A stretch of DNA of 64,000 nt from Malurus cyaneus samueli (Eukaryota; Chordata; Aves; Passeriformes; Maluridae), in the NCBI GenBank assembly GCA_009741485.1, contig CM019230.1:3188619-3252618 (forward strand). Direction: 5' to 3'. A model generated the notes under the pieces. The model saw only the letters and a list, made by a program, of their open reading frames with translations, searched no databases and had not been told where the DNA came from. How positions within the stretch are numbered: position 1 is the stretch's first letter; each line of letters opens with the position of its first letter. The position numbers and the translations under genes are program-made. Shown here in pieces: positions 22,101 through 40,675 of this stretch.

Positions 22101-25100
22101 TCATGGAAAAGGAAGTGCCAGTGTGGTTCAGCAGCAAAAATCTGAACTTGCCTTGTTGTTCTGGGCCGGTACCGAGATTGAGGTCTTGGAGTTTGTTTTA
22201 CTCGCTCAGCACGTAGTGAGAGCTTTTCCTCTAAGGAGGAGGATATAGACTCATATAATGAAGGCACCTAGAAAAATGAGTAAAGGAAGATTTTATAGAT
22301 CATGTGAGTAGAGATACTGTAACAGAACCATCTCAAACCCTGAATAAAGATATATAGAAATAGTTACATTTCCAGGTCCCGGACTGCAGATAGCTTTAGA
22401 GAATTAATTTTTAAAGAAATGGATTAGCAAAAATATGGAAGAACAGCTAAACCACTGAACCAGAACAGGTGTAGGTTAAGGTAAGGAGTATCCCCACATT
22501 CCACCTCATCAGCCTGGGACTGATGCCAGGTAGTGGAAATAAGCTGAGCTTCACTCAGTACAGACTGAGCTGCAGCTCACAGCGAGCCAGAAGAGAACAC
22601 TCCTGTCCTTGTGCCATTGAGCTGCACTGCCTGGTGACTTCTCTGTTCAAACTGGAGCAACTTGGGCTTGGCATGGACACACTGGGAAATCCATCAATGG
22701 AAAATGAATTTCAAACAGAGACAATGTAGAAGTAAAAGGTGTTTAAAAACTATTGGAACAAGTGAAGTCTGTGAGTACCTCTTGTGGTTATAGAAGGCAA
22801 AAATAATGTTTCCAGAGAAACTTCCTATACAGACACATTTCTATGGCACAGAATGGCATCTGCTGATCAGTTTGTGGGTTTTGCATTATTCAGTTTTTGA
22901 AAAAGCAAAGGACAACGCAAGAAAATAAAATTAAAGAATGTAATAGGCAGTTCAGAGATCTTTATAAAGGAATAAATCTAAGTTTTATTGGACACTGAAC
23001 TACCCCCAAGCCTCCAAAATTCTTACTAATTTAGAATGCTGATACACTTCAGAGAAAGGACGTGACTATAATCTTGTGCCTTGTACATTTTTGATTAAAA
23101 AGCAAGATAACCAGTAACTGGTTGGTTGTGATAAATTAGGGCTCTCTGGGTACTGGCTCTGTACATTTTGGAACAAACAGCTCCAGGAAGAATTAAGAAC
23201 TGATACAACTCCCAGACTGCACATAATCACAGTCTAACAACATTGCATCACTGGTTGTATATTGAGGAAAGCAAGTCCAAAGCAGGTTTGAAATAAGCCA
23301 AGAAGTGCCACAAGATAACAGAGAAATTAAGCAGAAAACCAAAAATACTGATTGAAATTCCAAAAGTAAAGATGCAACATGTACCTTTGTCACATTGTCC
23401 TCAGCATCATCTGGTCCCACCACTTCTCTCACTGCAGAAGCAGATGACAGGTAAGTGTGAGTTAATGGCACTGTGCCTACTACTGTGGGCAACAAGCAAA
23501 AGAAAGATGTGAGCCATGGCCTGTGGATCCAAATTATTCAGAAAACAGAATGACAAAGCAACTGTGGTTACCCAGCTGTGACATTCATTTTGGTAATTTC
23601 TCCAGTCTTCAATGTTCAGTGTCATGGGAATGCTATGGAAACTAAAAAAGGTAAGCAGTGTTTCCAAGGCAACAGAGAAAGTGAGTGCTGAAAAAATAGC
23701 TTCTAAATATTTTCTACAATAGCAGTTAATGGTTTTTTCTCAGAATTGAAACTGGCTTGTTTGGTCCATGTTTCTCTTCTCAGAATAAGCTCAGCTATGG
23801 GACTTATCTGCTGGAGGAGATTTCTGTAGCATAGGCCCATCTTAACGGGATTAACTAAGAAAGGAGTTGAATTGGGGACATGGATTACTTTTTTTCCAGC
23901 ACAGGGAACAGATTAAAAGTAACCTATTTTTGTTTCTCTGTAAAGCAGATAGAACTATGAACTTGTGGCTGAATTTTAAAAAATGCACTAGTAGACTCAG
24001 AACAATGTTTCCTGTGGTGCCAGTAAAAATAAATGCAACATTTTAACACGTAAGAGTTACCCTATAGGATGCAAAATATTCTCTCACCAGACATCTTTCT
24101 TGACAGAGGGAGACCATCAGAAAAATCATCAGATTTTTTGGTAACTGACTCTTCAAGCTGAAATAAAAAGCAAGATGTATTCTATAAATTCACAGGAGAG
24201 TGCTGAGAGGAAGATCATACATTAGGTTTGTCTGCAAATGGACAGTGCTGATTTCATATATAAAAATCACTACAATTGTTTTGTTTACTACACTATAAGC
24301 TGTGCAGTTGCATTGACTATGGAGATGTGTATGTATATATGTATAAAATATACCCCTCAAATTAAATTCCTTCTGGACGCCTAGTGAAGAATGAATCCAC
24401 CATCCAAGCTTCATGGAGCTGAGATAAATTCTGATACATTCAGAAGTGTTCTTCAAGGAGCAACTGCTCCCATTCTGCGAGTAAACTAGGAGGTTTTAAA
24501 ATGAAAGCAGCATTGGTTAGTGAAAACAAATGAGACAGTCAAAGGGTAGGTTTTTCCTTACAGTAGAAATGGTCAGCCCTTGACTGGAAGCCAAAGCTGC
24601 TGCCTGTCTGTCTGAGCTGTGATAATCTCTCCATCCCGGATGCGAAGGCTGGAACGGGGGCAGCAGAGGAATTGCTTGCTGGATAGGCTCCCCCAGTTTT
24701 GTAGCACTGGCACTCAAGCTCCCTCTGTGAGATTCAGCAGCATGAACAGGCTCCATCCCTCCTGAAGAGGCAAAAACAAACAACTTTAAGTGTTACCTGG
24801 GAAAGCAGAACATGTTTTTTGTATTGTCTATACGTAATAAGGGGAAGTGTCTCCATGTCTAACGTGAGCTGCCACCTTTGTTGGATTGCATAGGATAGTG
24901 TTGTAACATTTTTATGCATTGAGAACATGATTTTGGATGTGGGGATATTCCACAAGGACTTCTTACTTGTAGTATTTTGAACCACAAAAGAAAAGAATAC
25001 AAACCACAATTAAAAACAGTCTAGCTGAAGCCAAATCCTAGCTAAGCAGAAATACCCCAGATAAGTTTGCCTACTCTGAGAGACTAAAATATCATATTTC

Positions 25101-28100
25101 TGAAAAGAATTTATATTAAAACATGACTAAAGTGTTTTCATTCATGACTAAAGCTCTCCTCCACACTACCTTTGTTCCCTACACCCCTAAGTCAAAATCA
25201 GGTGGATAAGCTGTCAGAAGAATCAATACTCACCATCTTCCTTTTCATTTACAATCCCCCTTTCACTTTCTGAGAACAGGCTGGGCAATGTTGTAAGAGC
25301 CTCTGAGCTTTCAGATTCTTCTACCCCCGTGTCTTTTTCCGCTACACACAATATAGGCATCTGAAATTCTAGAAGTGAATGTTTAAAAAGATTAAATTAA
25401 GATCTATAAAGCATCTTGCTATGAACTGTTGAGATGGACAGTTTTAATGTTTGCTAAGTTAACTACCTGGTGTCAGCAATCCACACTATGCTCAGAACAG
25501 GTCTGTTAAATTCTTACTTGTAATTCCAGTCAATGAAATGTTCATAATTCATAATATTTCTTTATGGGTTGTTTGGGGTTTTCTCAGTAAAGATTTAAAA
25601 CAGTATTTGTCTGAAACAGCTTTTAAAAAGGAAATATAAAAAAAAGGCTAGAAGTGTTTTTTCAGAAGAGTCTTAAAATTCTTTTTCACCCAAACTCACC
25701 TTCCCCTCTCCTGGAAAATGAATGAGCAGTTTCTCCAAGTTTAATTAATTCACTGGTAGTTTCTGAGACGTCTGATTCACAAGTTAGAACAAAATATTCT
25801 GACTGGGACCTAGAGGAAACATAAAGCCATCAAATACTTCCTCTCTCAGCCTCTGCCCGTCCAGCCCACGAGATGGAGCTGCTGAGGAGCCGTGCAGGAC
25901 ACGGCCCTGCTGCCACAGAGCAAACCAGAGCTGCCGTCACAACAAACTCAATTCACCTGAAGCAAAACACAACCTTTAAAACTGATCCAAGTTTTCAAGT
26001 TGTTTCATTGCACATAAAAAATAAACTTAAGGGAAGCAAAATCAGCAACTCATCAAGGGCAAGAGAAGTCCCAGATGTAATTTTAGCCTGACCAAAGGAG
26101 TCACCTCACATTCCTTCTGACATATGTAATCAGTAGGTATCCATACTATAAAAAACTACTGATTTCTCTACAGCTACACAAAGACAGTCACTGTGTCAAA
26201 GCAAATACTCAGAATTGTTCTTACCCTTCAGTGGATGAGAGCTCTGTGCTCTGTGTAAGTGGACTAGCAGAGCTTTCCAGCTGCTCTTCAGATGTAGTTT
26301 GAATTTCATTACTGGACAGCAGATTTTTTGCAGCTGTTAATAATCAAGAGATAATTATTTTCAAGAAAACTACTTCTACCTTTAACCTAACAGGTGTTAT
26401 TACCAATAACATCACAACAGTTTATGTGTAATATCAGCATTATAAGGTTTTATCTGAAGTAATGACAATGTAATGTTCCCCCAAGGGGGGGCAACTTTTA
26501 TGGTAAGTTTGGAAAAATTATACCACTACCATATAACCCTTTGTTCTAATTATTAATAAACTTTTCTTTTTTTTCGCTTCTCTTCCCATTTTCCTCAAAA
26601 TAATCCCTGCTATGGATCTACTCCCATGACAGGCTGTCAACCCCCTTGTCTCCTAGTAAGTAAAAGGGACATTTCCTCATTGTTCCAATTAAAATCAACA
26701 TTTTCCTCCTCGAATCCTAATTTTAAATCAGTTGATTTATAGGTTGGAAAGCAACTCACAAAGGATGAATTGTCTAGAGTAGGTTTCTGCCATAAGAATG
26801 AAGCAGAAAGATCATATAAGTTTGGGGGGAAGTTGTTCTATATTATTGTTATTTATGAAAATAAGGAATGCAAATACTCAGTTTCACCAGGGAAATTTCC
26901 TCCCCCACAGTCAGTTTTGTCCTTCTCTCCATTGTCAAGGTTAAAAGTAACAAAAAAAACCCAAATACATCTTTGCTACATTGAAAACACTTTGGGTTTA
27001 CATCTCACCTCCAATCTGAGAAGATGCTTCACTGACTTCTGTAAGATACTCTAACAAACCATCAAATATTTCGAGGAGGTTTTTGATAGATTCCTTGTCT
27101 CCTTTCACAATGTTCTCACCTTAAGAGAAGACAATGCAACATATTAATAACTAGGACAGAAGAAAAATTCTCAAAAGCAGGCGTTTTCTGTAGGAGAGGA
27201 CTTGGAAATTCTTGTCAAGATGTCAGCTCAGAAAGCACCTGGTCACTTATTTACAGCTATTTATGTAAGTTCAAGGTATATTTTAAATGCCCTAAATTTG
27301 CATCTTTTCAGTTCAAGTAAGTGAGAGTTTACTGATGCAGTAACTGCTTCCACACACACATACATTCAGGGATATTTTCAGGGATAGTTGATGTTTAATA
27401 CTTTTCTTATACATAAAACTCTAGCATGAACCAGTCTAAGGAGTGACAGCAGGATTGCAAACACAAGCTGCTGTGTATGGGCACCAAGTCAGAGATAGTT
27501 CTTATCAAGCAGTTTTCATTCTTTGCAGGTTTTGTTATGTGAGACCATGCACAGGGAAAGCCACTATCTGTGTACAGATAACAGACAACACAGTTCTTTA
27601 TTCACCAACTTTTAAAAATGAAATAACAAGTTTGAAACTCCAGGGTCATGTCTTAAAATCCAGTGCCCAAGCATGAGCCAGTAACAAATTTCAGGTAACA
27701 CTTGAGCAGCTGAATGAAGCATGGCTGACTGTTAACTCTAACATTTCTTTCTCTTATTTATTCTCTGCTTGCTGTTTCAATTTATAACCTGATGTCCAAG
27801 GGGTCAGTGTTCTCATGACATCTACTACCATAAAAGACCTTCCATGCAAATTTGAAAGCAAGCTGTATAACACCTGCTTCCTAAAGTGTTCAAATTAAAC
27901 CACACAGATATCCAGCTGCTGTTTGTCTCATTAAAGCAAGTACTCACCAGTGATGTGAGATAGGCTGACCTGCAAAAAATCCAATGCCAGGGAATCTATT
28001 ACTGCTTGTACATTATGTGCATCATCCTCTTGGCTTCTGGGAGTGGCTATGAAATCTATTTCAAATAAATAATAGATTTTAGGCTATTTAAATGATAGCT

Positions 28101-30506
28101 TATATTAACTACTTAATTAAAGTACTTTAACTTCTGCTTACAAGCTAGTATTTTTTCAGTACCTTGTGCCCTTGGTGAAAAGCCCAACTATCATACAGTC
28201 CATGAAATATTTTATAAATACTGAGCACAAAACTCGGTAGATCGAAGCTGTGAGGGGTTTGTCAGGATTAAATTCAAGAACAGAGGCTACTAAAGTTCCT
28301 TCCCTCCCAGCACACATACCTAGTGCAGATCATCAAACTGGAAATGCAGTTTGTGTTAAGGCTTCTTCTTTCCCTGTCAGACACTATTGCACTGCAATAT
28401 ATTCTACTTAATTGGGAGCAACACTGGTTTTAGTTCTTACATTTAACAGGACTTCGACCTGCAACAGGTGCCAGTTACCTCAGTGCTATTAAAATCTTCT
28501 GCAATTAGTAGTCTGACACTTCCCACACATAACAGTTCATAAATAAAACAAATACATAATTATATAGCCTTTGCTTTGCTGTGACTGAAGTCTAATGGAG
28601 TTGAGTTAAAGCAGGGTTAAATCACAGCCAGCTTTTGTAGACTGTGAGCATTGAGCATTTCATGAGAGCAGGCTGTGTTAACACTGCTGTAAGATAAAAT
28701 GAGCCAGTTCCCACCCTTCAGAAGTATTATGCCCACAGATGACTTTCAAGGCCTAATTTACAACCATTTTGCTGCAGCTAACCTAGTGCACTCCCTTCAT
28801 AGCTGCCATTCTTAGTAGTCCAAAATTAAAATAAAATTGACCAATATTACTTAAATCTTCTTAAAGAATCACAATCCTATGTTTTTGTCTTTGGAAGGAC
28901 ACAAATACTTTAAATCCCTCCATCTGTTGGAAGCTTTGCGAGTTTCAATTTTATTTCACTACAAAATACACAGAGACAAAAATAAAAAGCAGATTTAGAA
29001 ATTATCATTCTTACCTGGAACCTTCTCTTCTAAGATTGACTCATAAAGATGAACAAACACATCAGCACCACATTCTGAGAGATGCTTTATTTGCTGGTTT
29101 ATGCGACAGCTCCTTAAAAGATCATTGGCAACGTCAACCCAATCTATTTAGAAGAAAAACGAATGTCAGAATGGAAAGACACAGGAAAAAAAAAGTCATG
29201 GTTATTTACAGCGAAAGTGGAAACCCTGTAAGTGTCTTTGACTCCACCAGAGATGGTCAAAGCCCACCAGACTGTCCCAATCACCCAAAATATTAAAAAT
29301 ATTGTTCTAGTATAACCACAGCACAACTAGAGTTGGGAGGCAAAAGGCACTGAAGCACCACAGGCTGGGCATGTTAATTCTTTTTTCATGTAATGAAAAA
29401 AGAATTTTCATTTGGTCTCATAGCTAGGAATGCCAAACCTCTGAGACCTTAAAACCAAGTTTTGACACACCATTTATCGATGGTCAGAAATTACAGGTAC
29501 TTTTTTTTGGAAAACAGGAGCTTCTCTTACAAGCCCAGGTTCCCTAATACTCTTAGGCAATGACACCACTGCTAATGTAAATGCTCCTCGTGAAATGTAA
29601 ATTCTACTTTAATTAATTATTTAGGGATTCAAAGAATACAGAGGTGGGGAACCAAGTGTTCTGTTGAGCACAGTAAGATCCACATTAACACATTAACTTT
29701 CCCCAAATTTTGAGTCCTGAGTTCAAAGTTGAAGCACATGTATCCTCTGCAGTCTTCCCTATTATCTAATTCAAGTATCAACTTGGAAGAACTAAAGGCT
29801 TCATCTCTGTTAGCTTGTGAGCTCTTAAATTCAGATTTCCACCCTCCCCCCAAGATGCTGCTCATGGAAATCAAAATAGTATTTTATCAAGGAAAAGGCA
29901 GAAGTCATTTACTGGAGAAGGCAGAAGTCATCTTTGAGAGGAAAAAGTACAGAATTACTACAACAGAAACCAACTTGTACAGTTTTCACTCTTCTGTACA
30001 TAGGGTGTATTACTTTGCCACCCCTCTACTCCATTACTTCCAAACATCACTTTATTTTTAGCTTCAAGTGAATGAAAGGTTAAAGCAGCATCTCCAACAT
30101 TTCAGGCTGATATCTTGGAAGACTTGAATTACTGTTCATCTGCAGCTTTATTAGTTTTATAATGTCGCCAAGAAAGGAACAAAGAGAAAAGAGAGGAAAA
30201 GGTCGGTTAACGCAGAGAGCTTAAAACCCCACAACAGAAGAAAACAGTTTTAAAGAGCTGAATGAAATGGTGCTAGTTTTAAAGAGCTGAATAAAATGGT
30301 GCGAGCAGGTGATGAGAGAGAAGGAAGCTCTGCAGCTCGCCTCCCCCGGCGCTGCGGGCACCAGGCCGGCCGGCCGGCCGCCGCTCCGGAACCAGGACCG
30401 GGACCGGGACCCACCCCACCGCGAGCCCTCGCAGGGCCGAGCCCCGGAAAGGCCCGGCCGGAGCCCTCCGGGGCCCGGCAATACCTCTGCCCTCAGCGCT
30501 GCCCAT
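16121..30506 (-). CDS. CEP95: CEP95 (CCDC45), centrosomal protein of 95 kDa
   Basis: CEP95 is a centrosome and spindle-pole protein of poorly known function. Twenty-two exons in coding order: 30485-30506, 29015-29143, 27948-28055, 27009-27119, 26225-26333, 25700-25809, 25234-25368, 24562-24761, 24088-24157, 23385-23482, 22152-22267, 21713-21845, 21415-21529, 20865-21037, 20542-20634, 20020-20170, 18778-18938, 18290-18364, 17692-17844, 16534-16680, 16370-16441, 16121-16297. They sum to 2658 nt, giving 885 residues with no frame break; human is about 821. Residues about 8-123 form the conserved N-terminal calponin-homology-like domain ([43 protein letters not shown]). Residues about 125-450 are acidic and Ser-rich and look disordered. 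From about 545 to the end the protein is Lys, Glu and Gln-rich coiled coil ([20 protein letters not shown]). The start ATG follows CAGTCACC. The intron after exon 11 is GC-AG. Identity is supported by the N-terminal match and by synteny. Confidence 0.93.
30247..30304. repeat. CEP95: 29-bp direct tandem duplication in CEP95 intron 1
   Basis: Two abutting copies (30247-30275 and 30276-30304) start GTTTTAAAGAGCTGAAT and differ at two positions. They sit at the edge of the CpG island, in the first CEP95 intron. Confidence 0.85.
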
Positions 30507-31110
30507 GGTGACTGCAACGGCCCGGGCCCGCCCCTGCCATTTAAACCGCGGCCTGCGCGCTCATTGGGCAAGAGCCGCAGGAAGGGGCGGGGCCACGCGC
30601 GCCGTGGGGGGTCCGGTGTTTCGCCCGCCGGTGTTACGGACGGGATGGGGGCGGATGGCCTCTGGAACGGGACTGGGAACAGGACTGGCTTTGGATGTGG
30701 AGCGGGAACGGCGAGGAAAGAACGAGCCCGTGCCCACAGAGAGCCGCAGAGCGGGTCACGTGCCATCCCCGCCGCTCCCCGCCCAGTGACGGGCGCTCCC
30801 CGGTGCGGCCCCGCCGTCCCCGCCCGGCTCCCCCCGGTCCGCCCGGTCGCTGCCGCCGCCGCCCCCGCTCATTAAGGTCCCCCGGCTCCCCACCCGGGTC
30901 CCATCCCCCCGGGCCGAGGTCCCCGGCAGCACAGCCCAGCCCTGGGGCGCTCCAGCGCGAGCGCGCGAGCGAGCTAAAAATGGCGACGGGGGAGTGGGGG
31001 TGTGACCCGGGCGGTTCCGCCTTCGTCACCTGAACGAGCGGTGGTTGTTGCCATTTTCTCGGTGAAATAGGTGGGGAAAGGGCCGGCCTGGGGCGGGGAT
31101 GGAGCGGGGG
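30310..31110 (-). promoter_or_regulatory. CEP95: CpG island promoter of CEP95
   Basis: This is a sharply bounded GC- and CpG-rich block over the CEP95 start and its upstream side. Directly upstream of the ATG lie an inverted CCAAT box (ATTGG at 30563-30567) and a GC box (GGGGCGGGGC at 30584-30593). Further out are an E-box GTCACGTG (30755-30762) and a YY1-like AAAATGGCGAC near 30976. There is no TATA box, as expected for a housekeeping gene. The island reaches about 600 bases beyond the start, so a divergent transcript is possible. Confidence 0.75.
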
Positions 31111-33469
31111 AAAGTTCTAGCGCTTGACCTTGCAGGCTGGCCTGAGGCGTGTGCCGGCCAGTGCTTCCTTTAACGGGGGGTTGGTGTTAATTGCCACGAT
31201 ACAGGTTTGACAGGGTAACCCGGAGGCTTTTCTGCGTGAAAGGAGTGTTAAAACTCCTGTGGAATTCACTGTATTGCTACTATACAGTTTTTTTTTTTGG
31301 AGAGGTTGCATGGTGAAACTATTTCTTCCTTTCTGAGCAACAGTATTCCAATGCTCCTCAGGAATTCTGGAATTTCCATGTTGCAAGAAAAAATGGTGCC
31401 TTTAATCGTTAAACCCCTCGAGCATAACAAAAGCAGCTGAGGTCCCAATTTTGACTGTGAGAACAATGACTGGCAGCAATTAAGCCTCAGTGGTGTGAGT
31501 TCCAACAGCCCACGGGTGTCATTTGTAGATCTAAATCCAAGTGCACACACCACCTTAGGAACACAAAAGAGCTTCTGTTGTGTGTAAGGAAACACAGGTC
31601 GGTGCTATCAAAACTCTAAATATGGATTTCAGTTTGCTACACACAGCTCTGCAAAGCTGTGTTCATTTGTTTCCATGTGTTGGATCAAATCAGGAGAACA
31701 TGGGAAAACGAATGGTGTTTATCTTAGGAGGGTGGAACAGAAAAATGAGGAAGTTTTCTTACACAGGAAATCGAAACGAGTTCCTTGCAGACTTAACTGC
31801 GTGTAGACAAGGCAGGGGCTGGGTTTTTGTTTAGTCTTTGCAATTATTTAAAACCTTAGAAAGATTAAACATCACAGTAATAGGAGCCACTGAGTCATTC
31901 AGAAACAAAAACCAAATTAAACTGCTAAGCTGAATGTAATAGAACAAGAAAAGATCAGGTATTTTGTTACTTTTACAGCCTTTACAAAAACATTTTCCAG
32001 ACTCATCAGTAACAGGAAGCCTGTAGGGTCAGAAGCTGTACAGTGTTAATAATTGTTTGGGGACAATAAATCTTTCACAAGCTATATCAAATAAGTCTAT
32101 ACTGAAAAAACCTGAGTAGGTTCCTCTGTTAGAAATTTGCAGGGACAGTATTAACAAAACTAGTCAAATTGGAGTGCTACTGAAAGAAAGAAATAATTAC
32201 AAGAAAAAGTGGTTGAGCAAGGGGGAATTCCAAATTGCTGAGGTCGAACAGCTGTGGCTATTCATAAAATAAGCCTCACTTAGGTGTTACCTTTGAGGAA
32301 GATACCATGCAAATATCTAGTCTTTGTGAACCTTGCTCTTTTCTTAGCAGCAATAAAAAATTGTTAGAAAATAATACATAACAGATCAAAAACATCTTTG
32401 TACTTTCATTATGTATATCTGTAGGGGGTCCAGATCTCGAATGCTGTGAATTGCTTGTCAAAAAAAAGATTAAAATGGCATGGATAATTGGAAGTATGTA
32501 ATTGCTTTAAAAGGAGGAAAAATTACACTGCAGCTTTGGTTTATAAAGGAGATAGTCATGTTCACAAACAGTATAAATAAACAGAAAATTATTACCATTT
32601 CTACTACCTCATGTTGTTTTGTTCCCCTTGTTCTTATCAGGCAATCTGTTGAAAATGAAAGTAAATATTTTTAAGGTTGCATACAGTGAAACTGTAAAAC
32701 ACATTGTCATGGTATCTTACAAGCTAAGGGCATAAATAGAACCAAAATGGGAAGAAATGGCCATCAAATACAGTTATTTTTGTCCCAGAAAAGCCTTAAA
32801 GCACGGATTGCTAGAAGGTGGGAGGATATAAGGGGGGAGTGTTGTTATCGCACTTCTTCCTTATGTTGTTTCCATTTGCTTCCCTCTCCGCCTGGAGCAG
32901 GTGGCTGCGGGTGTTTGTGCTTCAAACTTCAAATCTTGTGTGTGTAAAGCCTCAGGTAGCCAGACATTCGGGTTGTTTCTCACCGGGCAAAGCCGGGTGG
33001 GTGAACAGCACCGTCCATTTGGGGGCATTGAATGTTTTTATCCTTCTGAGCAGCTTTTCAGCACTGCTGCACCTCAGATGACCTTTGACTCAGGTTACTG
33101 GCCTTGCTGTGGAATTCAAAAAGATAACACTGGTAACTGTTTACAGACATAAGTTTATAAGCATTTCTGTTTACGTATATGTTTATAAACATTTATAAAA
33201 GGCGATGGGTGATAGTATAAAAGCATCTGAGCAGGTTTGATGTCATTTTTGTTCAGGGGTCAAGGATCTGCACATCTGGCTCCTTCCGAGAGCGAAAGTA
33301 ACAGGTGGGCACGGGGAAAATCTACCGTGAAGTATCAGTTATTAGTTAAAATATTTGTTAGTTAAAAGGCCAGGCTCCTCACGAGCTCTTTCAGGATTTT
33401 CACAAAACAGATCTGTGAGAACTGAGGGGCTGCACTGCAGACAAAAAGTGTGAGGAGCCGAGCAGCGTT
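31111..33469. other. Gap between divergent CEP95 and DDX5
   Basis: AT-rich sequence separates the two CpG islands. I see no coding exon, RNA gene or recognisable repeat. The GC content rises again near 32880 and then strongly from about 33470. Open frames are at most 109 codons with no recognisable content. Confidence 0.65.
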
Positions 33470-33904
33470 CTGAAGGCGCTGGGCGGCCGAAAGGCTGCAC
33501 TTATAGAGGCTAAAAGCGAGAATCCTCCATTTCGTCGCCCTCAGGCCGGGGAGCCCTCAGCGAGAACGAGGCTCCCGCGCGCAGGCGCTGGGGGGGAGGG
33601 GCGCTCTCAGCGGGGGGGGCACTTCCGGCCGCGAGCTCAAAGTCGGTCAGCGGGCGAACGCGGCACGCCAACGCGGAAGGGGCGGGGCCTCGGCCCGGTT
33701 CAGGCCGCTTACATAACGGCGGGGTGGGGCCTGCGCGTGCGTCACGGGCCGGTTCCCGGCAGCCCCCGCGGCCCCCTATATAACCGGCGTCCGCGCGGCC
33801 GGGCGCCCACAGTGAGCGGCCCCGCCAGCGGCGCCGGATCGTACCCAACCCTTCGCCACCCGCTCTAAGTGACCGGAATCGCCTCGCCCACCGCCACCAT
33901 CGCC
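33470..33904 (+). promoter_or_regulatory. DDX5: DDX5 core promoter and 5'UTR (CpG island with TATA box)
   Basis: A TATA box (TATATAA, 33777-33783) lies in a CpG-rich block, which predicts a start site near 33808-33812 and a 5'UTR of about 95 bases. Upstream are an ETS-type ACTTCCGG near 33621 and a CRE-like GCGTCACG near 33739. The ATG context is ATCGCCATGC. The island continues into intron 1 to about 34460. This combination suits a strongly expressed housekeeping gene. Confidence 0.75.
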
Positions 33905-40383
<6,479 letters not shown>

Positions 40384-40675
40384 CTTAGTGTATTTAAATG
40401 TCTCAGTTTTTCATAATTGCTCTTTATATTGTGTGTTATCAAAAACAGGATAGTTATTTAAGAAATGGGAAATGCAGAAATGACTGCAGTGCAGCAGTAA
40501 TTATGGTGCACTTTTTCGCTATTTAAGTTGAATATTTCTCTACATTCCTGAAACAATTTTTAGTTTTTTGTACTAGAAAATGCAGACAGTGTTTTCAAAG
40601 TAAATGTACAGTGATTTGAAATACAGTAACAGAAGGCAGTGCATGGCCTTCCAATAAAGATATTTGAAGACCGAA
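40384..40675 (+). other. DDX5: DDX5 proximal 3'UTR
   Basis: This AT-rich sequence follows the stop and ends shortly after the first AATAAA. It would give a short 3'UTR of about 290 bases. Longer isoforms reaching into the next AT-rich kilobase are possible. Confidence 0.6.
40653..40658 (+). terminator. DDX5: DDX5 proximal polyadenylation signal AATAAA
   Basis: A canonical hexamer lies 270 bases after the stop and is followed by T-rich sequence (TTTTCTTTCAG). ATTAAA at about 42024 is a possible distal alternative. Confidence 0.65.

Noticed and set aside
22076..22151. CEP95 exon 11 reading through past the GC donor
   Set aside because: Reading on gives about 25 more codons and a stop, with composition unlike CEP95. 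The GC donor fits the consensus and restores frame with exon 12.
30221..30875. Overlapping 181- and 188-codon open frames on both strands in the CEP95 island
   Set aside because: They are mutually antisense, GC-rich and unlike any protein. The real coding start here is the 22-nt CEP95 exon 1.
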